Source of the DNA: CAYMRL01 sp964398985 | GTDB lineage: Bacteria; Deinococcota; Deinococci; Deinococcales; Trueperaceae | DNA: 21,257 nt | Assembly (NCBI GenBank): GCA_964398985.1 | Contig: CAYNOS010000039.1 | Span: forward strand, 1-21,257 | Reading direction: 5' to 3' | Shown: piece after piece, positions 13,889 through 21,257 of the stretch | Numbering within the stretch: the stretch's first letter is position 1 | Layout of the letters: every line of letters begins with the position of its first letter | The notes under the pieces: generated by a model | Databases searched by the model: none | What the model was told of the DNA's origin: nothing | Seen by the model: only the letters and a program-made list of their open reading frames with translations | Translations under genes and position numbers: made by a program

Positions 13889-14359
13889 ATGGTGATGAGA
13901 GTGCGTGTCACCCAGCAGGGCTACGAGCGCCTGCTGCACACTTTGGAGCAGGAGCGAGCGCGTCTCGACGAGGCAACGCGCATCCTCCAGGGACTCACCG
14001 GCTCGTCCGACGATTACGACGACTCCGGCCTGGAGGACGCCAAGACCGAGAAGGCGCGCATCGAGCAGCGCATCGACGACCTCGAATCGCAGCTCGACCG
14101 CGTCGAGATCATCGAGGAGCACGCGCTCGACTCGATCGACCTCGGGTCGCTGGTGAAGCTGTACGACGTCAAGGCGCAGGACTCGTTCAAGGTCCAGGTG
14201 GTCTCGCCCGTCGAGGCCGGTGTCCTCGAAGGCGAGTTCCCGAAGGTCTCCGACGAGTCGCCGCTCGGCAAGGCGTTGATCGGCCGCCGGCCGGGCGACT
14301 CGATCAAGGTCACGATCAACGAGAAGAGCACGGAGTACCGGATCGAGAGCATCGACTGA
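13889..14359 (+). CDS. gfh1: Gre-factor homologue Gfh1 (transcription inhibitor)
   Basis: A 156-residue protein with the GreA fold: an N-terminal antiparallel coiled coil (about 1-78) and a C-terminal FKBP-like domain (about 85-156). GreA carries the GDLRENAEY-type tip, whereas this protein has SSDDYDDSGLE, with Asp41, Asp42, Asp44 and Asp45 at the tip. That is the hallmark of Gfh1 of Thermus, which enters the RNA polymerase secondary channel and inhibits catalysis instead of stimulating RNA cleavage. The C-terminal VQVVSPVEAGVLEGEFPKVS and SPLGKALIGRRPGD also resemble Gfh1 as I recall it. It is the first gene of a probable operon with lysS (six-base gap). Gfh1 is known from Deinococcota, so it is the best lineage marker in the window. 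Confidence 0.9.
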   Translation: MVMRVRVTQQGYERLLHTLEQERARLDEATRILQGLTGSSDDYDDSGLEDAKTEKARIEQRIDDLESQLDRVEIIEEHALDSIDLGSLVKLYDVKAQDSFKVQVVSPVEAGVLEGEFPKVSDESPLGKALIGRRPGDSIKVTINEKSTEYRIESID

Positions 14360-14365
14360 ACCTCG

Positions 14366-15859
14366 ATGAGCCAGAAGTCGCTCAACGAACAGAGGCTTCA
14401 GCGCCTGAAGAACCTTGAAGCCCTGAAAGAGAGCGGCTTCGAAGCGTATCCATACGAGCACGCGGCCAGCCATCTGGCCGCGGAGCTTCACGCTGTGCAC
14501 CCGGACCCGGTAGCCGGCACGCGGGTGTCCGATGAAGTCGTGACCGTGGCCGGCCGCGTGATGCTCCTGCGCATCATGGGCAAGCTCAGCTTCGCGACGC
14601 TGCAGGACGCCAGCGGCCGCATCCAGGCGTCCTTCCAGCGCGACGCGCTGGAACGTTACGCGGCGCTCAAGAAGGTCGACCTGGGCGATTGGCTCGAGGT
14701 CTCAGGCCCGCTCTACGCGACCAACACCGGCGAGTTGACGGTCGACGCCACCAGCTTCCGGCCGCTGGTGAAGTCGCTGCGGCCCCTTCCCGACAAGCAC
14801 CACGGGCTCGTCGACAAGGAAGCGCGCTACCGCCAGCGTTACCTCGACCTGATCATCAACCCGGAAGTCAAGCGCGCCTTCGAGCTGCGCGCCGCGGCCA
14901 TCGCCTTCATCCGCCGCTACCTCGACGATCGCGGCTTCATCGAGGTCGAAACGCCGGTGCTGCAGTCGGTGCCGGGCGGGGCCGAGGCCAGGTCGTTCGT
15001 GACGCATCACAACGCGCTCGACCACGACTTCCACCTGCGCATCTCGCTGGAGCTGTACCTGAAGCGCCTGATCGTCGGCGGGTTCGATGCCGTGTACGAG
15101 ATCGGCCGCAACTTCCGCAACGAAGGCATCAGCTACAAGCACAACCCCGAGTACACGATGCTCGAGCTGTACTGGGCGGGCAAGGATTACCTCGACATCC
15201 TCGCGTTGGTCGAGGACCTCTACTCGCAGTTGATCCTCGAGCTGACCGGCAGCATGAAACTCGCCTACCAAGGCAAGGAGCTCGACTTCACGCCGCCGTG
15301 GCCGCGCGTCGACTACACCGGTGAGCTCGCGAGGCGCGCCGGCTTCGACTGCGACCCGCTCGACGAGGCGGCGTTGCGATCCTGGACCGCGGCACACCAC
15401 CCCGAGAAGACCCAGGATGGCGAGCCCCCGCTGGCCGAGCGCCCGCTCAACCACCTCTACGACAAGCTCTACGACATCTACGTCGAGCCGCATCTGAGCG
15501 GCCCGGTGTTCGTGATGGACCACCCGCTTGCGATCAGCCCGCTCGCGAAGCGTCACCGCAGCCGGCCCGGGTTGGTCGAGCGCTTCGAGCCGGTAGTGGT
15601 CGGCATGGAGCTCGGCAACGCGTTCAGCGAGCTCAACGACCCCCTCGATCAGCGCGAGCGCTTCGAGGCCCAGCAGGCGCTGCGCGACGCCGGTGACGAC
15701 GAGGCCCAGATGCTCGACGAGGACTTCCTCGCCGCTCTCGAGTACGGCATGCCGCCGACCGGCGGTCTCGGCCTCGGCATCGACAGGCTGGCCATGCTGT
15801 TGGCCGACGTTCCCAGCATCCGCGACGTGGTGTTGTTCCCGCTGCTGCGGCCGCAGTGA
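14366..15859 (+). CDS. lysS: Lysyl-tRNA synthetase, class II
   Basis: A 497-residue enzyme that charges tRNA-Lys with lysine using ATP. An N-terminal OB-fold anticodon-binding domain (about 55-155; VAGRVMLLRIMGKLSFATLQD) precedes the class II catalytic core. Motif 1 is near RRYLDDRGFIEVETPVLQ, motif 2 is EIGRNFRNEGISYKHNPEYT, and motif 3 is GGLGLGIDRLAMLL at the C-terminus. GGAEARSF and ELGNAFSELNDP are typical LysS segments. The length matches the bacterial family. The ATG is six bases after the gfh1 stop without a clear Shine-Dalgarno, suggesting coupled translation. The stop codon overlaps the start of the amylase gene (GTGA). Confidence 0.97.
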   Translation: MSQKSLNEQRLQRLKNLEALKESGFEAYPYEHAASHLAAELHAVHPDPVAGTRVSDEVVTVAGRVMLLRIMGKLSFATLQDASGRIQASFQRDALERYAALKKVDLGDWLEVSGPLYATNTGELTVDATSFRPLVKSLRPLPDKHHGLVDKEARYRQRYLDLIINPEVKRAFELRAAAIAFIRRYLDDRGFIEVETPVLQSVPGGAEARSFVTHHNALDHDFHLRISLELYLKRLIVGGFDAVYEIGRNFRNEGISYKHNPEYTMLELYWAGKDYLDILALVEDLYSQLILELTGSMKLAYQGKELDFTPPWPRVDYTGELARRAGFDCDPLDEAALRSWTAAHHPEKTQDGEPPLAERPLNHLYDKLYDIYVEPHLSGPVFVMDHPLAISPLAKRHRSRPGLVERFEPVVVGMELGNAFSELNDPLDQRERFEAQQALRDAGDDEAQMLDEDFLAALEYGMPPTGGLGLGIDRLAMLLADVPSIRDVVLFPLLRPQ

Positions 15860-17301
15860 GCAACGCCTTCCACGCCACCCCCGACTGGGTCCGCGACGCG
15901 GTCTTCTACCAGGTGTTCCCCGACCGCTTCGCGAAGAGCGAGCGCCTAGCCAAACCCCGCCACCTGGAGGCGTGGGACTCGCCGCCGACGCTGCACGGCT
16001 ACAAGGGCGGCGACCTGCTGGGAGTCTGCGAGCGGCTCGACTACCTCGCGGAGCTCGGCATCACGGCTCTCTACCTCAACCCGATCTTCCAGTCGGCCTC
16101 CAACCACCGCTATCACACCCACGACTACCTGCGGGTCGATCCGCTGCTCGGCGGCGACGCCGCGTTCTTCGAGCTGCTCGCGCGCGCTCACGAGCGCGGC
16201 CTGAAGGTCGTGATCGACGGGGTGTTCAACCACGCCAGCCGCGGCTTCCTGCAGTTCAACGACATCCTCGAGAACGGCCCGGCCAGCGCTTACCTCGACT
16301 GGTTCCACGTCAACCGCTTCCCGCTCCACGCCTACGGCGGCGGCGACCTCGGCTACGCCGCGTGGTGGGGCATCCCGGCGCTGCCGAAGTTCAACACCGC
16401 CACGCCGGCGGTGAGGGAGTACCTGCTGGGCGTGGCCGAGTACTGGTTGAGGGCCGGCGCCGACGGCTGGCGCCTCGACGTTCCCAACGAGATCGACGAT
16501 CCCGGCTTCTGGCGCGAGTTCCGGTCCCGCTGCCGAGACGTGGACCCCGAGGCCTACCTGGTCGGGGAGATCTGGCACGGCGCCGAGGAGTGGCTGCAGG
16601 GCGACAGATTCGATGGCGTCATGAACTACCCGCTGACGCGCGCGATCTTCGGGCTGGTCGCCGCCGGCCTCGCCGAGCACGAGCTCGTCAAGAGCGGTCT
16701 CGGAGCCATCGCGCGCCTCGATGCGGGCGGTTTCGTGGCGAGCGTCCAGCAGCTGCTCGAGCGCTACCGCGAGGAAGCCGTCTTCGGCCAACTGAACCTG
16801 CTCGGCTCCCACGACACCCCGCGTCTGGCCACGTCGCTGTGCGGCGACGAGCGGGCGGTGCGGCAGGCCCTGCTCGCGCTGTTCGCGCTGCCAGGGGCGC
16901 CGTGCGTCTACTACGGTGACGAGATCGGCCTGACGGGCGGTCACGACCCGCACTGCCGACAAGCGATGCCGTGGTCGTACCCGGAGGGCTGGGATCATGA
17001 ACTCAAGGACTACGTGTCCTCGTTGGCGCGAGCGCGTGCCGGTCAGGCCGCCCTGAGGCGCGGCGGCACGCGGCTCGCGGCCGCCGGCTCCGACGTCGTG
17101 CTGATCGAGCGGACGCTCGCCGACGAGGTCGGCAGCGTCACCGCCGTCATCAACATCGCCTCCGAGGCGCGCCAGGTGCCTGCCGAACTGCTCTTCGAGA
17201 ACGCCTACCGTGACCTGATCAGCGGCGAGGTCATCGCGTTCACAGCCGGTGTCCCGCGCCAGGTGGCCGGCGCGGCGGCGCTGCTGCTCGTTCCCGCTTA
17301 A
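15856..17301 (+). CDS. GH13 alpha-amylase family enzyme, neopullulanase/cyclomaltodextrinase-like
   Basis: A 481-residue (beta/alpha)8 glycosidase acting on alpha-glucans or maltodextrins. All four GH13 regions are visible: DGVFNHAS (region I), GADGWRLDVPNE with the nucleophile Asp (II), LVGEIWH with the acid/base Glu (III) and LLGSHDTPRL (IV). LPKFN near residue 176 resembles the MPKLN region V signature of subfamily 20 (neopullulanase, maltogenic amylase, cyclomaltodextrinase). The usual N-terminal ~120-residue N domain of that subfamily is absent; the protein starts directly at WVRDAVFYQVFPDRF. No signal peptide is seen, so it is cytosolic, perhaps degrading imported or stored glucans. The GTG start overlaps the lysS stop, with no Shine-Dalgarno. 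Confidence 0.92.
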   Translation: MSNAFHATPDWVRDAVFYQVFPDRFAKSERLAKPRHLEAWDSPPTLHGYKGGDLLGVCERLDYLAELGITALYLNPIFQSASNHRYHTHDYLRVDPLLGGDAAFFELLARAHERGLKVVIDGVFNHASRGFLQFNDILENGPASAYLDWFHVNRFPLHAYGGGDLGYAAWWGIPALPKFNTATPAVREYLLGVAEYWLRAGADGWRLDVPNEIDDPGFWREFRSRCRDVDPEAYLVGEIWHGAEEWLQGDRFDGVMNYPLTRAIFGLVAAGLAEHELVKSGLGAIARLDAGGFVASVQQLLERYREEAVFGQLNLLGSHDTPRLATSLCGDERAVRQALLALFALPGAPCVYYGDEIGLTGGHDPHCRQAMPWSYPEGWDHELKDYVSSLARARAGQAALRRGGTRLAAAGSDVVLIERTLADEVGSVTAVINIASEARQVPAELLFENAYRDLISGEVIAFTAGVPRQVAGAAALLLVPA

Positions 17302-17331
17302 CCGCTCCGGCCACGGTTCGCGAACTGTCAG

Positions 17332-17350
17332 GCGACGCCCGCAGCGTCGC
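17332..17350. terminator. Hairpin between convergent genes
   Basis: GCGACGC (17332-17338) and GCGTCGC (17344-17350) form a 7-bp stem with a 5-nt loop in the 52-bp gap between the amylase and the nucleotidylyltransferase genes. There is no T-run on either side, so it is only a possible bidirectional terminator. A perfect 10-bp palindrome, GTTCGCGAAC, lies just before it (17316-17325). Confidence 0.35.
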
Positions 17351-17353
17351 GAT

Positions 17354-18421
17354 TCACCCCAGCTTGAGCTCGATGCGGCTCTCGTCGCCGACGATGAGCC
17401 GGTGCGCCGTCGGCCGTCCCAGGTGGCCGCGGAGCTTGACGTCGTCGCCGATCAGGCTGGCCTGGATGCGCACGCCGATCGACTCGATGGTCGTCCCGTT
17501 TCCGACCACGCTGAACTCGAGCTCGGCGTCGCGCACCACCACGTCCTTGCCGAGCGTCGTGAAGGGACCGATGTACGCCTTCTCGACGGTGGCGCCGGCC
17601 GCGATCAGCGCCGGCCCGAACACCGTCGAGTCCTTCACCTTGGCGCCGGCCTCGACGACGACCTCGCCGACCAGCTCGCTGCCGGTCACCTCGCCGTCGA
17701 CGCGGCCGCGCAGCGCAGCGAGCATCAGGCGGTTGGCGTCGAGTATGTCTTCCGCGCGCCCGGTGTCCTTCCACCAGCCCTCGACCTCGACCGGAACGAC
17801 CCTGCGGTCGGCTTCGATCATGCGCTGGATGGCGTCCGTGATCTGGTACTCGCCCTTGGCTCCCGGCTGTAGCCCTTCGATCGCGGCGTGAACGTTGGCG
17901 TCGAACACGTAGACGCCGGCGACCGCCAGGTTGCTGGGCGGCACCGCGGGCTTCTCGACCAGCCGCGTGATGCGACCGTCCTCGACCACGGCCACGCCCA
18001 GGGAGCGCGGATCCGGAACCGGCACCAACGCCAGCACCGCGTTGACGCCGGCGGCGGTGTCGAAGGCGGCCACGTAGCGCTCGAGTCCGTGCTCGAAGAG
18101 GTTGTCCGAGAGGTACATCACGAACGGTTCGTCCGCCAGGTAGGCGCGAGAGACCTTGACGGCGTGCGCCAGCCCCAGCGGCGGGTCCTGCAGGATGTAC
18201 TCGATGTTGACGCCGGGGTAGTCGCGCAGCGTGTCCTTGATCGAGGCGGCCGTCGCGGTGCCGACGACCACACCGATGTCGCGGATGCCGACGCCGCGTA
18301 GGTTGTCGACGGCGTAGTGGATGAGCGGGCGGTTGGCGACGCTGATCGTCGGCTTCGGGCGGAGGCTGGTGATGGGCCTGAGCCGCGTGCCGAGGCCTGC
18401 CGCCAAGATGAGTCCCTTCAT
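17354..18421 (-). CDS. Sugar-1-phosphate nucleotidylyltransferase, RmlA long form
   Basis: A 355-residue cytosolic enzyme that joins an NTP to a sugar-1-phosphate. The N-terminal nucleotidyltransferase domain starts MKGLILAAGLGTRLRPIT with the following RPKP, the nucleotide-binding signature. LQDPPLGLAHAV and VMYLSDNLFE are typical of the glucose-1-phosphate thymidylyltransferase long family. Residues about 240-355 add a left-handed beta-helix tail with hexapeptide-like repeats (GAKVKDSTVFGP, GATVEKAYIGPF). The length fits the rmlA_long family. No other dTDP-rhamnose genes are nearby, so UTP- or other NTP-sugar specificity remains possible. The ATG at 18421 follows GAGG (18427-18430); longer in-frame starts would run into the divergent gene. 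Confidence 0.9.
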   Translation of the reverse strand: MKGLILAAGLGTRLRPITSLRPKPTISVANRPLIHYAVDNLRGVGIRDIGVVVGTATAASIKDTLRDYPGVNIEYILQDPPLGLAHAVKVSRAYLADEPFVMYLSDNLFEHGLERYVAAFDTAAGVNAVLALVPVPDPRSLGVAVVEDGRITRLVEKPAVPPSNLAVAGVYVFDANVHAAIEGLQPGAKGEYQITDAIQRMIEADRRVVPVEVEGWWKDTGRAEDILDANRLMLAALRGRVDGEVTGSELVGEVVVEAGAKVKDSTVFGPALIAAGATVEKAYIGPFTTLGKDVVVRDAELEFSVVGNGTTIESIGVRIQASLIGDDVKLRGHLGRPTAHRLIVGDESRIELKLG

Positions 18422-18444
18422 CGGTTCCTCGCTTCCGAACTCGA

Positions 18445-18450
18445 ACGATA
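18445..18450 (-). promoter_or_regulatory. Candidate -10 box (TATCGT) for the nucleotidylyltransferase gene
   Basis: TATCGT on the minus strand, 23 bases before the ATG at 18421, leaves room for a short leader carrying the GAGG ribosome binding site (18427-18430). It lies in the 64-bp divergent region shared with the GldC-like gene. No -35 match was found. Confidence 0.35.
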
Positions 18451-18474
18451 CCGCGCGCCCGTGTGAGCCGGCGG

Positions 18475-18480
18475 TACCAT
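18475..18480 (+). promoter_or_regulatory. Candidate leaderless -10 box (TACCAT) for the GldC-like gene
   Basis: TACCAT ends five bases before the ATG at 18486, and no Shine-Dalgarno is present, as expected for a leaderless mRNA. Confidence 0.4.
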
Positions 18481-18485
18481 ACGTC

Positions 18486-18835
18486 ATGACGAAGACCGCC
18501 GACATCCGGCTCAGCGTGACGATGGACGACGACGGCATCGAGGCGATCTCCTGGGAGGCGGACGACGGCCCCGAGCCCGGCGAGCAGAGCGCCAAGGCGA
18601 TGATCCTCGCCTTGTGGGACGAGGAGCGCCGCAACGCCATGCGCATCGACCTGTGGACCAAGGACATGTCGGTCGACGACATGAACGACTTCTTCTTCCA
18701 GACCTTCGTGTCGCTGGCCGACACCTACCGCAACGCCACCAACGACGCCGCGCTGGCGTCGGAGATCAAGCTGTTCGCGCGCGACTTCGGCGAGCGCGCC
18801 GCCAAGAGCGCGCGCCGCCAGGCGACGGGCTCGGC

Positions 18836-18839
<4 letters not shown>
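18486..18839 (+). CDS. GldC-like protein
   Basis: A 117-residue acidic soluble protein without signal peptide or membrane helix. It resembles GldC, a small protein first described in gliding Bacteroidetes, along most of its length: an N-terminal TADIRLSVTMDDDGI strand region, ISWEADD, SAKAMILALWDEE, then the best-conserved block MRIDLWTKDMSVDDMNDFFF and SLADTYRNATND. The biochemical function of GldC is not established. Outside Bacteroidetes a gliding role should not be assumed; no other gld genes are present here. The ATG at 18486 follows a TACCAT box. The stop overlaps that of aguB (CTAG), so the two genes converge with no spacer. Confidence 0.82.
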
Positions 18840-19712
<873 letters not shown>

Positions 19713-19720
<8 letters not shown>

Positions 19721-19768
19721 GGTACACCTCTTCGAGGGGCTTGGTCACGGTACACCTCTCCGAGCGGC
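19713..19768. repeat. 28-bp tandem duplication at the aguA/aguB junction
   Basis: Two copies, 19713-19740 and 19741-19768, match at 25 of 28 bases and share the core GGTCACGGTACACCTC. The copy nearer aguB carries its ribosome binding site and GTG start plus the aguA stop. The other copy is read in the aguA frame as EVYRDQAP. Because 28 is not a multiple of three, the duplication shifts the aguA frame at its end. Confidence 0.9.
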
Positions 19769-20850
19769 TGCTGTTGCGTGACGCAGTGGAACGCGCCGCC
19801 GCCGGTGATGAGGCTGGTCGCCCTCAGGCCGATCACCTGGCGGCCGGGGAACAGCGGCCTGAGGACGGCGAGGGCCCGCTCGTCGTTGTCGTCTTGGTAC
19901 TGCGGCACGATCACGAAGCCGTTGCCGACGTAGAAGTTGGCGTAGGTCGGGGGCACGCGCTGGCCCTCGAGCTCGATGCGCTTGAGCGGCAGCGGCAACT
20001 CGATCACCCGGTACGGTCGCCCGTCGGCGGTGCGCAGGTCTCTGAGCTGCTCGAGGTTGCGGGCCATGCTGGCATGGTTGGGGTCATCCGCGCGCGGCTC
20101 TACCGCGCACACGATCGTCTCGTCGGCCACGAAGCGCGCGAAGGTGTCGATGTGGCCGTCGGTGTGATCGCCCTCGAGGCCCCGCTCGAGCCACACCAGC
20201 TGCGTGACTCCCAGGTAGTCGCGCAGCAGCCGTTCCAGCTGCTGCTCGTTCAACTCCGGGTTGCGGTTGGGCTCGAGGAGGCACGAGCGGGTCGTGAGGC
20301 ACACGCCGCGGCCGTTGAGCTCGAGGGCGCCGCCCTCCATGATCGCCGGCGCGGCGAAGCGCAGCATGCCCAGGCGTTCGGCCAGGCGGGCCGGCGCCCG
20401 GTCGTCGTCGTCCCACGGCGCGTACTTGCGACCCCAGGCGTTGAACCCCCAGTCGGTCAGCGCCACGCGCCCAGGCGAGCCGCCAACTGGTGCCTCCTGC
20501 ACGAACAGCGGGCCGTTGTCCCGGAACCAGACGTCGTTGAGGGGGATGCGGTGGTAGCTGACGTTGGCGAGGACCTGCGGGGCCCACTCGGCGAGAAGCC
20601 GCGTTGCCGCCGCGCCGATGCGCGTCCTGGCGTCCCCCTCGGCCTCCTCGTCCCTGACGTTGAGAGTGACGGGCTCGAAGCGCGCGATGGTGGCGACCAG
20701 GTCGGCGAACTCGCCGCGGACTCCGCCTAGGTGGCCGACCCACAGATCGTCGTCGAAGGGCCAGGAGGTCCAAGTCGAGGCGTGAGGCGCCCACTCCGGC
20801 GGCATGCGCAGGCCGAGTGAGGCGGGGGTCGGCTGGGTGGGCGTGGGCAT
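19717..20850 (-). CDS. aguA: Agmatine deiminase
   Basis: A 377-residue cytosolic enzyme of the guanidino-group-modifying superfamily that converts agmatine to N-carbamoylputrescine and ammonia. Family motifs are in order: MPPEWAPHASTWTSWP at the N-terminus, NDVWFRDNGPLF, FNAWGRKYAPWDDD, MEGGALELNGRG, EGDHTDGHIDTFARF with its catalytic Asp/His, and the nucleophile Cys356 in GGGAFHCVTQQQP. The length is that of the family. The last nine residues (RDQAPRRGV) are unusual and come partly from the 28-bp tandem duplication. It is the first gene of an operon with aguB. The ATG at 20850 has a TAGACT box nine bases upstream and no obvious Shine-Dalgarno. Confidence 0.96.
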
Positions 20851-20859
20851 GCGATGTTC

Positions 20860-20865
20860 AGTCTA
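20860..20865 (-). promoter_or_regulatory. Candidate -10 box (TAGACT) for the aguA-aguB operon
   Basis: TAGACT on the minus strand ends nine bases before the aguA ATG, so the mRNA would be leaderless or nearly so. It is the same hexamer as at 13639-13644. The rest of the 110-bp gap to 20960 shows no gene. Confidence 0.4.
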
Positions 20866-20960
20866 GGATGTTGGCTGGTGCCCTAGGGATTGGCGAGCGC
20901 GGTTGTGGCCTCCGTCGAGGGCCAGATGCACTCGAGCGATCGGATCGTCAGGACCGCGCC

Positions 20961-21257
20961 CTAAGATCCGGCCTCACCGATGAACCTCTCCAACTCCTCG
21001 CGCATCTTCAACAACGACGCCCGATGCACGTACATCATGTGCCCGGCCTCGTAGAAGCTCATGCTCACGTTGGCGCGCTGCTCGGGCGTCAGGGCCATGT
21101 GCGAGAACGTGTGCAGGGTCGCGTAGTAGGGCGTGGCAAGGTCGTAGTAGCCGTTGGCGACGTGGACCTTGAGGAACGGGTTGATGCTCATCGCCTTGCG
21201 GAGCGTTTCGGCGACGTTGAGGTAGCGGTTCTCGACGTCCTTGTAGCTCCAGCTCTG
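20961..21257 (-). CDS. S10 serine carboxypeptidase-like peptidase, C-terminal part (partial)
   Basis: Only the last 98 residues are in the window; the frame is open to the right edge and begins QSWSYKDVENRYLNVAETLR. VHVANGYYDLATPYYATLHT contains the likely catalytic Asp of the S10 triad (YYDLATPY), and MSFYEAGHMMYVH the catalytic His. The serine lies upstream, outside the window. This C-terminal pattern is typical of the bacterial S10 peptidases, which remove C-terminal residues from peptides and are often exported. An internal ATG at 21191 is not a likely start, because the conserved sequence continues before it. Confidence 0.88.
   Translation of the reverse strand, partial: QSWSYKDVENRYLNVAETLRKAMSINPFLKVHVANGYYDLATPYYATLHTFSHMALTPEQRANVSMSFYEAGHMMYVHRASLLKMREELERFIGEAGS

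Noticed and set aside
13889..14359. Annotation as GreA
   Set aside because: The tip sequence is SSDDYDDSGLE rather than the GDLRENAEY type, which indicates Gfh1.
17316..17325. Palindrome GTTCGCGAAC in the convergent gap
   Set aside because: A single 10-bp palindrome after a stop codon with no nearby promoter; noted only within the hairpin entry.

Overview
This is a high-GC, gene-dense bacterial window with little intergenic space. It most likely comes from a member of the Deinococcota. The best taxonomic marker is a Gfh1-type Gre-factor homologue (13889-14359) whose coiled-coil tip reads SSDDYDDSGLE; Gfh1 is known from the Thermus/Deinococcus lineage. Several genes have a TAnnnT box 5-9 nt before the start codon and no Shine-Dalgarno sequence, which fits the leaderless transcription common in Deinococcus. 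Family or genus cannot be settled from the sequence alone; a deep-branching, non-Thermus, non-Deinococcus lineage is possible.

Layout. (1) 1-222: the 3' end of a 5S rRNA, a strong hairpin, tRNA-Gly(GCC) and a rho-independent terminator, i.e. the tail of an rRNA operon. (2) 242-4812: two paralogous small two-helix membrane proteins on the minus strand flank a large class III cyclase/AAA ATPase/TPR-like signalling protein and a Nudix hydrolase on the plus strand. (3) 4951-11815: a plus-strand series of six genes. These are a response regulator fused to a thioredoxin-reductase-like flavoprotein, a cyclic-nucleotide-binding histidine kinase, a glycine-betaine-type ABC substrate-binding protein and permease (no ATPase nearby), and the periplasmic methionine sulfoxide reductase pair MsrP/MsrQ. 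(4) 11776-13632: a soluble lytic transglycosylase-like protein on the minus strand, overlapping the end of msrQ. (5) 13889-17301: gfh1, lysS and a GH13 neopullulanase-like amylase. (6) 17354-18839: a long-form sugar-1-phosphate nucleotidylyltransferase and a divergent GldC-like protein. (7) 18836-20850: the two-gene agmatine-to-putrescine operon aguA-aguB on the minus strand. (8) 20961-21257: the C-terminal part of an S10 serine carboxypeptidase-like protein, cut by the window edge.

How the genes may work together. The most interesting block is region 3. A kinase with a cyclic-nucleotide sensor sits four bases after a response regulator whose output is a TrxR-like flavoprotein with no CxxC pair and only one cysteine in 560 residues. 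The same strand then encodes an osmolyte transporter pair and the MsrPQ envelope repair system. With the class III cyclase 950 bp upstream, this suggests (inference) a cyclic-nucleotide-gated phosphorelay that controls a redox or NAD(P)H-dependent output and envelope stress protection. The fused response regulator/TrxR architecture itself is already seen in databases; its biochemical role is, as far as I know, uncharacterised. No mobile element, CRISPR array or prophage was seen.
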